Source: Bacteroidota bacterium
Lineage (GTDB): Bacteria; Bacteroidota; Bacteroidia; Bacteroidales; Cfx3-03
Direction of reading: 5' to 3'
Length of the DNA: 64,000 nt
NCBI GenBank assembly: GCA_013390605.1
Contig: JACAUB010000001.1
Location: 565,114-629,113, forward strand
Shown here: piece after piece, positions 9,363 through 18,081 of the stretch
How the letters are laid out: each line of letters opens with the position of its first letter
How positions within the stretch are numbered: the stretch's first letter is position 1
The notes under the pieces: generated by a model
What the model was told of the DNA's origin: nothing
Databases searched by the model: none
The model's input: the letters and a program-made list of their open reading frames with translations, nothing else
Translations under genes and position numbers: made by a program

Positions 9363-9830
9363 ATGTTGAATTCAAATACTGAAGTCATTTCCAGAAAAGT
9401 GGTTCTTTTTCAGAGCGAAATTCTTGAGCTTAAAAAGAGGATAACAGAACTCTTAACTGAAAAAGCAATTTTAGAAAAAGAGACAGCCTCTTTGCGAGAA
9501 AATATGGCTGAAGTCAGACAAGAAAATACTGATCTTCAGGAGATCGTGTATGATCTCAATAAGGAAAATAATCATCTAAAAAGTAGAGTCGAACAACTAA
9601 ATGAGTCAGCTAGCCATGCGACAACTGTTATTGAACCTGTTGCGGAGGCTATAGCAGAACCTGTTGAATCCCAGTCAACGATTCTTTCTGTTCCTGATCA
9701 ACAAGAGCAGAAATTAAAAGAGGCGGAATTAGAAAAACAACTTTTTGAATACGAGAGAAATGCTACTATGCCTGATTATTTTCGCTTTGAATCTGATGAG
9801 AATAATTTTGATAGTGGCGATCAGGATTAA
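9363..9830 (+). CDS. Coiled-coil protein of unknown function
   Basis: A 155-residue, highly charged protein with no signal peptide or membrane segment. Residues about 10-80 form a continuous predicted coiled coil (ILELKKRITELLTEKAILEK onward), followed by a Glu/Ala/Pro-rich linker and a second short helical segment (about 115-135). The tail is strongly acidic, with FRFESDENNFDSGDQD at the end. It sits 23 bp after the LysM gene and is the third gene of that group, so it may partner with the LysM protein's coiled coil; this is inference from context. It matches no family I recognise. Confidence 0.7.
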   Translation: MLNSNTEVISRKVVLFQSEILELKKRITELLTEKAILEKETASLRENMAEVRQENTDLQEIVYDLNKENNHLKSRVEQLNESASHATTVIEPVAEAIAEPVESQSTILSVPDQQEQKLKEAELEKQLFEYERNATMPDYFRFESDENNFDSGDQD

Positions 9831-9917
9831 TATTTTAAACTTTTCCAAATATTAAAAAAAAATATTAATTTAATCTTTTTCGAACGTATATTCGTAATTA
9901 TACCAATTAATAAAAAC

Positions 9918-12900
9918 ATGAGTCCACATAACAGACAAGTATTTCAAACTCTTGAACCAAAACGTTGGCGTAGATTTATATGGTTAATAAGGGTATTGTT
10001 AATATTTTTAGGACTTAGCATTACTACCATTATTATCTCATTATTTCAAAAGCAACTTATACATATTCCTGAAATCAGGGAAAGAGGTGAAATGTATGAT
10101 CGCCTTACAGAAAATGAAGTAAAAACAGCACTAAAAAAACACGATGCCAAGTTATTTAAAAAGTCGTTAAAGGAAATTAGAGAAAAAAAGCAACGTGAAT
10201 TTTATCATTTCCCTGCAGCACGAATTCAAAAGAATAATTCTTTTCATCCTGTTCGTGCAGCTTTTTATGTAAATTGGGATCAACAGAGTAATTTCTCACT
10301 ACGTAATTGCATTACCCATCTTAATATGGTGTTGCCTGAATGGATGTTTGTTCCCGACTCTTCTTCTCAGGTAGTTGTTAAAATTGATTCTACTGCATTA
10401 AATATTATGCGGATGAATAGAGTGGCTATTGTTCCAATGCTATCAAACTTTTTTAATAATAAATGGAACGGGGATAATATCCATCGTATTATTAATTCGC
10501 CCGCTCGAAGAAGAATCTTAATTAATAGTATAATTGTTACATTACATAAATATCATTTTAGTGGTATAAATATTGACTTTGAAGATTTAAAGGAAACTAC
10601 AGACGAGCATTTGATTATTTTCCAGAAGGAGCTTTACGAAAGGCTTCACCCTCTTGGATATCTCGTTAGTCAGGATATTGCCCCTTTTAATGAAGATTAT
10701 AATACAGATGCTCTTGCTAAAAACAATGATTTGATATTTGTAATGGGTTATGATCAACATAACTCATCCACTTTGCCTGGGTCTATTGCTGCATTAGAGT
10801 GGGTAGAGGCAGCACTGGACGATGTTTGTAAGAAGATCCCTTCAGAGAAAGTTGTTTTATGTCTGGCGGCTTATGGCTATGATTGGACGGCCGGATCGAA
10901 AGGTGTTGATGTCACCTATCAGGAAGCTATATCTACAGCTCTTGAGAGTGAAGGGAAAGTCCATTTTGATGATAAAACATTTAATCTTGATTATTCTTAT
11001 TGGGATGATAATAACATTAAGCATCAGGTTTATTTTGCCGATGCGATAACTGCCTTTAATTCAATAAGGGCCGCTGAAGACTTTGGAATAGCTGGTGTTG
11101 CTGTTTGGCGATTAGGTTCTGAAGATACTCGAATATGGACATTCTATAATCAAGATCTTAGCTTGGAGGGGTTAAAGAAACACCCGGTAAATATTTCTAA
11201 ACTTGAAAATATTAGTTCTTCTTACAACGTCGATTTTATTGGTGCAGGTGAAATAATGGATATTCTTTCATCTCCTTCAAAAGGGCTTGTTAAACTTGAA
11301 TTTAATAATCCAGATAAACTAATAACGAACGAAAGTTATAAGATATTACCTACTTGTTTTGTTATTAAGAAAAGTGGAGAAAAAAATAAAATGATCTCCA
11401 TTACATTTGATGATGGACCGGATGGTGAGTATACTCCTGCATTACTTGATATATTGAAGCAATATAAAATTCATGCAACATTTTTTGTTACAGGAATTAA
11501 TGCACAGGATCATTTGCCTATTGTAAAAAGAATCTATGATGAAGGACATGAGATTGGAAATCATACATTACTGCATCCTAATCTTCAAAACGAAAGCGAT
11601 GACCGTATCCGATTAGAGTTACGCGCTACAGGGCGTCTGATAGAAGGTATAACTGGTCATGCTACAATACTTTTCAGACCTCCTTATGATGACGATGCTG
11701 AGCCAATTAATCCTGCTCAGATTCATCCGATTGCAGTTGCCAAGAGTGAAAATTATCTTACTATAGGTTCATCAATTGATCCATGGGATTGGCAAAAAGG
11801 AGTGTCTGCTGATACAATTGTTGCCCGAACTATGCGGCAGTATAAGCTTGGAAATATCATCCTTTTGCATGATGCTGGAGGACTGAGGCGCGAAACGATA
11901 AAGGCTTTACCAAGAATAATTGAATTCTTTAAAAGTAAAGGGTATAAATTTGTTACTGTAGCTCAATTAATGGGTAGGACTCGTGATGATGTTATGCCCA
12001 GCGAGTCAGGCGGAATTAGTCAATATCTTAGCAGGGCTGATTCTACTGTATTCCTCGTTAGCTATTTCTTCGATTACTTTATCTACTCTGTGTTTTTTCT
12101 TGCATTAATCTTATCATTGATAAAGATTACTTCTGTGGCATTCTTTTCATTTCTGCAACACAGGAAGAATAAAAAAGCAAAGAAGTTACCTGTATCTATT
12201 TATCAGCCTTTTGTGAGTATCATTGTGCCTGCATATAATGAAGAGGTTACTGGCTCAAAAACGGTTGAGAATCTTTTGTTAAGTAATTATCCTAATTTTG
12301 AGATCATATTTGTTGACGATGGCTCTAAAGATAGTACCTATCAAATTATTAAACAGAATTTTGAAGGGAACACTCGTGTAAAAATTTACACAAAGAGCAA
12401 TGGGGGGAAAGCCCAGGCATTAAATTTTGGGATTACAAAAGCCTCAGGTGAAATCATGGTTTGTATTGATGCAGATACAATTCTTCATCCTGAAGCAGTT
12501 TCCAGATTGATAGCTCCGTTTGTAGACGAAAATGTTGCTGCTGTGGCCGGGAATGTCAAAGTTGGAAATAAAATTAATACACTTACGCGTTGGCAGTCTA
12601 TAGAATATACAACCAGTCAGAACTTTGATAGGTTAGCTTTTGATTATCTAAATAGTATTACTGTAATTCCAGGAGCCATTGGTGCTTTTAGAGGAGAAGC
12701 GTTGGTTGAAGTGGGTGGGTTTAAAACTGACACTTTAGCTGAAGATTGTGATTTGACATTGCGACTGCTGAGAGCAGGCTATCGGGTACGTACTTGCAAT
12801 GATGCATTATCATATACAGAGGCCCCTGAAACACTTGAAATGTTTTTTAAGCAACGTTTTCGCTGGTCATTTGGAATCATGCAAAGCTTCTGGAAACATC

Positions 12901-13310
12901 GTCATCTGATTTTTGCTCGGCGTATTCCTAATTTTGGGTGGATTGTTTTGCCAAACCTTCTTGTTTTTCAGATGTTACTGCCTCTTTTTAGTCCTCTGGT
13001 TGATTTAATGATGCTTTTCTCCTTGTTTTCCGTGAATGGAAGTAATATATTATCACCTAATGCTGGGAAGGTTGGTCTGTTTTATATCTGTTATTATTTT
13101 GTTGATCTATTAATTTCAATGGTGGCTTATCATTATGATAAGCAAAAATTTACGCTTAGAATAGCATTGGACTTATTTGTACAACGCGTAGTTTATCGTC
13201 AACTTTTATTCTTTGTTCTATTTAAATCATACATCAGAGCGATAAAAGGTGAGCTTGAAGGTTGGGGCGTTTTAAAACGAACTGGGAATGTAGAAAAGCA
13301 CAATCAGTAA
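9918..13310 (+). CDS. Tri-domain GH18 / polysaccharide deacetylase / family 2 glycosyltransferase
   Basis: A single 1130-residue membrane protein with three carbohydrate-active modules. After an N-terminal membrane helix (about 22-45), a GH18 domain spans about 110-420 with the catalytic strand FSGINIDFED (acid Glu about 221). A NodB-type deacetylase spans about 490-680 with TFDDGPD, GNHTLLHP, RPPYDDD, DPWDW and ILLHDAGG, all five expected motifs. After another membrane segment, a processive GT2 domain (about 763-1000) shows VDDGSKDST, the DAD metal motif, AEDCD and QRFRW, followed by C-terminal membrane helices. This layout suggests synthesis, partial deacetylation and trimming of a beta-linked GlcNAc-type polysaccharide by one polypeptide, functionally like PgaC plus PgaB. 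The polymer is not shown by the sequence. Confidence 0.92.
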   Translation: MSPHNRQVFQTLEPKRWRRFIWLIRVLLIFLGLSITTIIISLFQKQLIHIPEIRERGEMYDRLTENEVKTALKKHDAKLFKKSLKEIREKKQREFYHFPAARIQKNNSFHPVRAAFYVNWDQQSNFSLRNCITHLNMVLPEWMFVPDSSSQVVVKIDSTALNIMRMNRVAIVPMLSNFFNNKWNGDNIHRIINSPARRRILINSIIVTLHKYHFSGINIDFEDLKETTDEHLIIFQKELYERLHPLGYLVSQDIAPFNEDYNTDALAKNNDLIFVMGYDQHNSSTLPGSIAALEWVEAALDDVCKKIPSEKVVLCLAAYGYDWTAGSKGVDVTYQEAISTALESEGKVHFDDKTFNLDYSYWDDNNIKHQVYFADAITAFNSIRAAEDFGIAGVAVWRLGSEDTRIWTFYNQDLSLEGLKKHPVNISKLENISSSYNVDFIGAGEIMDILSSPSKGLVKLEFNNPDKLITNESYKILPTCFVIKKSGEKNKMISITFDDGPDGEYTPALLDILKQYKIHATFFVTGINAQDHLPIVKRIYDEGHEIGNHTLLHPNLQNESDDRIRLELRATGRLIEGITGHATILFRPPYDDDAEPINPAQIHPIAVAKSENYLTIGSSIDPWDWQKGVSADTIVARTMRQYKLGNIILLHDAGGLRRETIKALPRIIEFFKSKGYKFVTVAQLMGRTRDDVMPSESGGISQYLSRADSTVFLVSYFFDYFIYSVFFLALILSLIKITSVAFFSFLQHRKNKKAKKLPVSIYQPFVSIIVPAYNEEVTGSKTVENLLLSNYPNFEIIFVDDGSKDSTYQIIKQNFEGNTRVKIYTKSNGGKAQALNFGITKASGEIMVCIDADTILHPEAVSRLIAPFVDENVAAVAGNVKVGNKINTLTRWQSIEYTTSQNFDRLAFDYLNSITVIPGAIGAFRGEALVEVGGFKTDTLAEDCDLTLRLLRAGYRVRTCNDALSYTEAPETLEMFFKQRFRWSFGIMQSFWKHRHLIFARRIPNFGWIVLPNLLVFQMLLPLFSPLVDLMMLFSLFSVNGSNILSPNAGKVGLFYICYYFVDLLISMVAYHYDKQKFTLRIALDLFVQRVVYRQLLFFVLFKSYIRAIKGELEGWGVLKRTGNVEKHNQ

Positions 13311-13370
13311 ACGATAAAAATTAAAAAGGATGAACGAATTAACGTTCATCCTTTTTAATTTTTATCGTTT
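13309..13370. terminator. Long bidirectional terminator between convergent genes
   Basis: A perfect inverted repeat with 28-bp arms (13309-13336 and 13343-13370) around a 6-base loop. It overlaps the TAA of the rightward GT2 gene and ends 10 bp from the stop of the leftward pyrD. The outer stem is A/T-only and the inner stem is GC-containing, so it provides a hairpin plus U-run in both directions. Confidence 0.9.
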
Positions 13371-13380
13371 GAAAAAATGA

Positions 13381-14292
13381 TTATACTTCTAATGCACCAA
13401 TTAAATCGGATATTTTTTTTATGCGATGACGGATGAGATAGTCTTCAATGCCGTCAATAATCTTTATAGTAACTTGAGGATCGATAAAATTAGCTGTGCC
13501 AACCTGAATAGCAGTAGCTCCGGCAAGTAGAAATTCAATAGCATCTGTGGTATTTGAAATTCCACCCATCCCAATAATCGGAATTTTTACAGCCTTGGAA
13601 ACCTGATAAACCATGCGTAATGCAATGGGTTTGACAGCAGGACCTGACAGCCCTCCTGTAACAGTAGATAGAACAGGCCTTCGCTTTTCAGCATCAATTG
13701 CCATTCCTAATAGTGTATTAATAAGCGAGACACTATCAGCCCCAGCATCCTCAACTGCCTTAGCTATTTCAGCAATGTTTGTAACATTGGGTGATAGTTT
13801 TACAATAAGTGTTTTTTTATAGACTTTTCTTACTGCTTCTGTAACTGCATAAGCTGAAGGACAACTAGTCCCAAATGCCATTCCTCCTTCTTTTACATTA
13901 GGACATGATATATTTAATTCAATTCCTGGAATGTAATCGAGTTCGTTGATTTTTTCAGCGACTTCTACATAACCTTCGATGGTAGAATCAGAAACATTTG
14001 CAAAAAAGTGGGTATCATAATTTGTTAATTTTGGACAAGTTTCTTTAACAAAATAATCAACACCTTTATTTTGTAATCCAACAGCATTTAACATACCTAG
14101 GGATGTTTCGGCCATTCGTGGATATTTGTTTCCTTCTCTATGTTTGGACGTAGTAGCCTTGACGACAATTCCTCCTAGTCGAGAAAGGTCGATAAAGTCT
14201 TCGAATTCATATCCATATCCAAAAGTCCCTGATGCAGTCATTACAGGGTTTTTTAGTTTGAGTTTATTAATCTTTACGGATAGATCAGTCAT
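13381..14292 (-). CDS. pyrD: Dihydroorotate dehydrogenase, class 1B catalytic subunit
   Basis: Oxidises dihydroorotate to orotate in pyrimidine synthesis, using FMN and passing electrons to the PyrK partner. The 303-residue length is normal for class 1B. The opening [15 protein letters not shown] is the FMN-binding start, followed by [25 protein letters not shown] (about 126-139) carries the substrate-binding Asn and Ser-Cys-Pro; a Cys is the catalytic base in class 1 enzymes. VKLSPN, the [10 protein letters not shown] loop and IPIIGMGGI complete the barrel. It begins 2 bp after the pyrK stop, so the two are an operon. Confidence 0.96.
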   Translation of the reverse strand: MTDLSVKINKLKLKNPVMTASGTFGYGYEFEDFIDLSRLGGIVVKATTSKHREGNKYPRMAETSLGMLNAVGLQNKGVDYFVKETCPKLTNYDTHFFANVSDSTIEGYVEVAEKINELDYIPGIELNISCPNVKEGGMAFGTSCPSAYAVTEAVRKVYKKTLIVKLSPNVTNIAEIAKAVEDAGADSVSLINTLLGMAIDAEKRRPVLSTVTGGLSGPAVKPIALRMVYQVSKAVKIPIIGMGGISNTTDAIEFLLAGATAIQVGTANFIDPQVTIKIIDGIEDYLIRHRIKKISDLIGALEV

Positions 14293-14294
14293 GA

Positions 14295-15116
14295 TTATTC
14301 GTTTTTAAGATAGGGTTTAGAACAGGTGGAGGCTTTGTCGATATTCCAACCATTTAGTTGTGTGCTGTCAAAGACCGGGCCTTCTGTACAAACACATTTA
14401 TGGCCTTCTTTGGTTTCTGTAACGCAACATAAACAGACGCCAATACCGCAGGCCATTGTATTTTCGAGGGAAACTTCACAAGGGATCTCAAGCGCTTCTG
14501 CTGCCTTTGCGATAGCTTTCATCATTCCCTCAGGACCACAAGTGTAGATCCGTTTAAAATCAGCAAGGTGTGCTTTAAAAACAGTGTGTTGAGTAACGAG
14601 CCCTTTTTCACCCAAAGACCCATCTTCAGTGGCAACGTGAGTTTCTCCAACTTCCCTATATGCTTCAACTCTTGGAACATCGGCAATAGTTCTGCCTCCC
14701 ACAAGAATTGTTGGTTTTATTCCTTTTTCGTTTAATACTTGAGCCATGTATAGTAATGGCGCAACACCACACCCACCACCTACTAAAAGTATTTTTGGTT
14801 CATTAGTTATGGTAAAACCTTTGCCAAGTGGATAAACTACACTTAAATTGTCATCTTTCTTGATTTTTGAAAGCCTAGCAGTACCCTTACCAAGTACCTT
14901 GATCAGTAAGGTTAGTGTATTTGATTTGTAATCAACGTTATGTATTGAAAAAGGTCTACGAAGATAAACGGCAGGATCGTTATCTATTTTTACTTCACAG
15001 AATTGACCGGGTATTATGACAGGCAATGGCTCGGGAGCTTCAAGCAATAGCGTAAAATTATCACCTCCAGCTGACTTATTTTCTAGAACTTTAAGGTTAT
15101 GAATTACTTTTTTCAC
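14295..15116 (-). CDS. pyrK: Dihydroorotate dehydrogenase electron transfer subunit
   Basis: The FAD/[2Fe-2S] partner of PyrD that lets class 1B dihydroorotate dehydrogenase use NAD+. The 273 residues show a ferredoxin-reductase fold: [10 protein letters not shown] for FAD binding (about 71-80), [17 protein letters not shown] for pyridine nucleotide (about 110-126), and a C-terminal iron-sulfur cluster region with the Cys-rich [10 protein letters not shown] (about 223-232) plus [10 protein letters not shown]. It is immediately upstream of pyrD (2 bp gap) in the same direction. No -7 box was clear at its start. Confidence 0.95.
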   Translation of the reverse strand: MKKVIHNLKVLENKSAGGDNFTLLLEAPEPLPVIIPGQFCEVKIDNDPAVYLRRPFSIHNVDYKSNTLTLLIKVLGKGTARLSKIKKDDNLSVVYPLGKGFTITNEPKILLVGGGCGVAPLLYMAQVLNEKGIKPTILVGGRTIADVPRVEAYREVGETHVATEDGSLGEKGLVTQHTVFKAHLADFKRIYTCGPEGMMKAIAKAAEALEIPCEVSLENTMACGIGVCLCCVTETKEGHKCVCTEGPVFDSTQLNGWNIDKASTCSKPYLKNE

Positions 15117-15167
15117 GTTTCAACTTTTATTGCTATATAAACAATTACCCAAAAGAATGTTCAAAAA

Positions 15168-15191
15168 AAAGTCCGTATAAAAACGGACTTT
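15168..15191 (-). terminator. Terminator of the DUF5606-like gene
   Basis: Inverted repeat with 9-bp arms (15168-15176 and 15183-15191, core GTCCGT/ACGGAC), flanked by an A-run on the forward strand. The leftward transcript therefore ends in a stem and U-run, 6 bp past the stop at 15197. Confidence 0.85.
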
Positions 15192-15196
15192 AATTT

Positions 15197-15625
15197 TTAT
15201 TCTGGAACAGATTCTTCGGATTCATTTTTTTTATCTTCGTCAATAAAGTCAATTAATCCTTTGTCAACTAAAGAGTTGTACCAGCCAATTACTTTTCGCA
15301 TGTGCGATACATAAACACGATCTTGGTCATAATCAGGAATAGCTTGTCCGAAGAATGCTTTTACTGCTTTGTCATCAGATTTGTGATCAATTGTTTTTTG
15401 ACCATTCGTCTGGGTGTACATATTTCGAAGTACCTCTTTTAATGCCATTTCTTCATTTGATGTAAAGATGCTAATCTCTTCGAGTGAGCTAATCTTTTCA
15501 TTCATAAAGGCATTAATTCTTTTGCCATCAATAAGCGATTCAATAATTAAACCGTTTTTTGAGTGAGCTACTAACTTAAAAAGACCGGGCTTGCCGGCAA
15601 TACTAAGAATTTGGCTTAAATCCAT
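15197..15625 (-). CDS. DUF5606-like conserved Bacteroidota protein
   Basis: A small cytoplasmic protein of about 142 residues opening MDLSQILSIAGKPGLFKLVA, which resembles the DUF5606 family of Bacteroidota (from memory). The frame stays open upstream to a TTG at 15634. The ATG at 15623-15625 is preferred because it begins at the family start and because a TAnnTTTG -7 box (15644-15651) leaves almost no leader for the TTG. The C-terminus is acidic (DEDKKNESEESVPE). It is probably monocistronic, with its own terminator. Function unknown. Confidence 0.8.
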   Translation of the reverse strand: MDLSQILSIAGKPGLFKLVAHSKNGLIIESLIDGKRINAFMNEKISSLEEISIFTSNEEMALKEVLRNMYTQTNGQKTIDHKSDDKAVKAFFGQAIPDYDQDRVYVSHMRKVIGWYNSLVDKGLIDFIDEDKKNESEESVPE

Positions 15626-15643
15626 GGTGCGCAATACTTTTTA

Positions 15644-15651
15644 CAAAAATA
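15644..15651 (-). promoter_or_regulatory. -7 box of the DUF5606-like gene
   Basis: On the reverse strand the bases read TATTTTTG, matching TAnnTTTG, about 19 bp ahead of the chosen ATG. A TTG occurs at 15676-15678, a few bases farther than the ideal -33 spacing. Confidence 0.5.
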
Positions 15652-15719
15652 GGAATAATCTTTTAACGAATTAAACAAGTTGAAAAAACATTCAGTGAAG
15701 AGCTTGATGTTTCTCTAGT

Positions 15720-16589
15720 TTAGATGATTTTATAATTTTTATATTCACCAACTCTCCAACCTGATTTGTCCTCTATCCAATGAAGCAATCTTGATTTTAG
15801 TGTGAGGTTTCTTTGAGTCGGGTCAAATCCAAACTCCCAATTCATTTTGTTTATTCGTTGTTGTATGACTTTTGGATGGGTCCCTTTAAACCATGCGACA
15901 GAGTCGGTTTGCGAATAATCAAAAGGTTCTATTACCAATGTTTTATCTCCATCTGGTAAGCTTTTATCCCAATAACGATTAAAATGAAGTTGTTTTAATT
16001 GTTGCTTTTCAGGGGGTTTAACCCAGCCATAGTGGTAGACCCATGCAGCAATTTGTTTAACCTTTAATTTACGTCCTTCAATTCTAAAACCTTGTGCATC
16101 ACGATAGGAGCGAATTTTTTTATTATTTCTTACAATGCGAACCTCTTTACGATACCAACGACGCGAATCTCCAATAAAATCATAAGAACCGTAGAAGTGG
16201 AGGTAGTCAAATACTAACCCTTCAACATCTTTGTGATAAAGCCATCGTTTCATACTGTGCTGAATTTCGGGTAGGTATTGTTCATGTATAACTTCGTCTC
16301 CCTGAATATAAAAAGCCCAGTCAGTATCATTGCTTATAGCATCAAAGGCTTTATTCGTCTCTTCTGCTAAAACGTTACCTCCTTCGCGTAGTTCATCGTT
16401 CCAAACCGTATTAATAATATGTATTTTGGGCGATGCAATCTGTTCAATCAGTTGTTGGGTTTCATCTTCTGAATTACCAACAGCGACAATGAATTCATCA
16501 CATATTGGCAGTATTGAAGTGATTGCTTCAACTATTGGATAATCGAATTTAACGGCATTGCGGATAAATGTAAAGCCTGTTACTTTCAT
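15720..16589 (-). CDS. Family 2-like glycosyltransferase
   Basis: A 289-residue soluble protein. The N-terminus (MKVTGFTFIRNAVKFDYPIV) and the segment CDEFIVAVGNSEDET at about 30-44 match the nucleotide-sugar-binding half of GT-A folds, and FYIQGDEVIHEQYLP (about 91-105) takes the place of the metal-binding DxD loop. The remainder is rich in aromatic and basic residues (RRWYRKEVRIVRNN). No membrane helix is seen. It is close to glycosyltransferases that add single sugars to cell-surface glycans, but acceptor and donor cannot be inferred. It stands alone between terminator-bounded genes. Confidence 0.75.
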   Translation of the reverse strand: MKVTGFTFIRNAVKFDYPIVEAITSILPICDEFIVAVGNSEDETQQLIEQIASPKIHIINTVWNDELREGGNVLAEETNKAFDAISNDTDWAFYIQGDEVIHEQYLPEIQHSMKRWLYHKDVEGLVFDYLHFYGSYDFIGDSRRWYRKEVRIVRNNKKIRSYRDAQGFRIEGRKLKVKQIAAWVYHYGWVKPPEKQQLKQLHFNRYWDKSLPDGDKTLVIEPFDYSQTDSVAWFKGTHPKVIQQRINKMNWEFGFDPTQRNLTLKSRLLHWIEDKSGWRVGEYKNYKII

Positions 16590-16624
16590 TGAAAGGAAGA
16601 TTAAATGATGCAGTTGAAAAATAG

Positions 16625-16660
16625 TAAAAGCAGTCGTACTATCAAATACGGCTGCTTTTA
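16625..16660 (-). terminator. Terminator of purB
   Basis: Inverted repeat with 14-bp arms (16625-16638 and 16647-16660) and a single G-T position, core AAAAGCAGTCG, 14 bp beyond the purB stop. A/T bases at the outer ends supply the U-rich tail. Confidence 0.85.
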
Positions 16661-16673
16661 TTCGTAAAAGAAT

Positions 16674-18023
16674 TTAGAAATTGAATATTCCAGTATATGA
16701 TTCTGGCGATATTTTTCTCAGTTCTTTTTTTATCTCTTCAGAAACTTGTAGTGTTTCAATAAAAGATGCCATCGTTTCTTTAGTGACTTTCGAATTTGTA
16801 CGGGTTAATTCTTTTAAAGTCTCATAAGGATTAGGATAATTCTCCCTTCGAAGGATTGTTTGAATTGCTTCGGCCACTACTGCCCAATTATCATCCAAGT
16901 CTTTTTTGATTTTTTCTTCATTGAGAATTAGTTTATCTAAACCTTTGATTAGCGATTTGATAGCGATCTTTGTATGAGCTAAGGGAGTCCCAATATTTCT
17001 GATTACCGTTGAGTCTGTTAGATCGCGTTGAAGTCTTGAAACGGGCAACTTTGCTGAGAGATGTTCGAATAATGCATTAGCTATACCAATATTACCTTCT
17101 GAATTTTCGAAGTCGATAGGATTAACTTTATGGGGCATCGCCGATGAACCAACTTCACCTGCTTTTATCTTTTGTTTAAAATAATCAAAGGATATATAGG
17201 TCCACATGTCACGATCCAAATCCAGAATAATTGTGTTAATCCGCTTTAATGAATCAAAATAGGTGGCCAGATAGTCATAATGCTCAATTTGGGTAGTCGT
17301 CTGTTGTCTTTCCAAACCTAGTTTTGTCATGAGCTTATTTGCAAAATCAACCCAATTAATAGAAGGATAAGCCACATGGTGAGCATTGAAATTGCCAGTA
17401 GCACCACCGAACTTAGCTGTAAATGGAATTGATTTTAAGATCTTTATTTGTTGGCGCAGTCTTTCAACAAAAACAAATATCTCTTTTCCGAGATTTGTAG
17501 GTGATGCAGGTTGCCCATGGGTTCTGGCTAACATTGGGATATTTCGCCATGTTTTAGCTCGTTGAGCAAGGTTATTCACAAGATCTTCCAATAGAGGGAG
17601 TATTACCTCTTGCTGTGCAAGCTTCATTGCATAAGGTAATGCACTATTATTAATGTCTTGTGAAGTTAACCCGAAATGAATAAATTCTTTAAATTCGGAT
17701 AATCCTAATTTATCAAATTTTTTCTTAATGTAATATTCAACAGCTTTGACATCATGATTAGTAACCTTTTCTATATCTTTTACATCTTGAGCATCTTTAA
17801 AAGTGAAATCACGACAGATTCCGCGCAAATCATCAATCCGGTCTTTTGGAAAGCCTGATAATTGGGGAAGGGGTAGTTCACATAATGCAATAAAGTATTC
17901 AATTTCAACTAACACTCTAAAATTGATCAGTGCACCTTCTGAATAGTAATAGGCGAGCGATTCAACTTGTTTCCGATATCTACCATCAACTGGTGATATT
18001 GCATTAAGACTTGATAATTCCAT
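16674..18023 (-). CDS. purB: Adenylosuccinate lyase
   Basis: Catalyses two purine steps: SAICAR to AICAR plus fumarate, and adenylosuccinate to AMP plus fumarate. The 449 residues match the short-form enzyme. NAISPVDGRYRKQV (about 6-19) is the typical opening. TSQDINNSALPYAMK carries substrate contacts, ARTHGQPASPT the catalytic His (about 169), and the fumarase-superfamily signature GSSAMPHKVNPIDFENSEGN (about 291-310) the mobile catalytic loop. A well-formed Bacteroidota promoter precedes it and a strong terminator follows, so it is a single-gene unit. Confidence 0.97.
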   Translation of the reverse strand: MELSSLNAISPVDGRYRKQVESLAYYYSEGALINFRVLVEIEYFIALCELPLPQLSGFPKDRIDDLRGICRDFTFKDAQDVKDIEKVTNHDVKAVEYYIKKKFDKLGLSEFKEFIHFGLTSQDINNSALPYAMKLAQQEVILPLLEDLVNNLAQRAKTWRNIPMLARTHGQPASPTNLGKEIFVFVERLRQQIKILKSIPFTAKFGGATGNFNAHHVAYPSINWVDFANKLMTKLGLERQQTTTQIEHYDYLATYFDSLKRINTIILDLDRDMWTYISFDYFKQKIKAGEVGSSAMPHKVNPIDFENSEGNIGIANALFEHLSAKLPVSRLQRDLTDSTVIRNIGTPLAHTKIAIKSLIKGLDKLILNEEKIKKDLDDNWAVVAEAIQTILRRENYPNPYETLKELTRTNSKVTKETMASFIETLQVSEEIKKELRKISPESYTGIFNF

Positions 18024-18046
18024 TTAGCTATGATTAAAATAATGGA

Positions 18047-18079
18047 CAAAAGTAGAAAAGTTTGTTTTAATCAGACAAA
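18047..18079 (-). promoter_or_regulatory. purB promoter
   Basis: On the reverse strand, TTTG at 18079-18076 is followed after about 21 bases by TACTTTTG (18054-18047), a close match to TTTG-N19-21-TAnnTTTG. The predicted start site is close to 18040, giving a short leader. Confidence 0.7.
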
Positions 18080-18081
18080 TT

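Noticed and set aside
6803..9830. Calling the ATPase group a known defence system such as Gabija
   Set aside because: Gabija needs a UvrD-like helicase partner. Here the partners are LysM and coiled-coil proteins, and no helicase is adjacent.
15626..15634. TTG start for the DUF5606-like gene
   Set aside because: The -7 box at 15644-15651 would put the transcript start almost on it, and the family opening begins at the ATG nine bases farther in.
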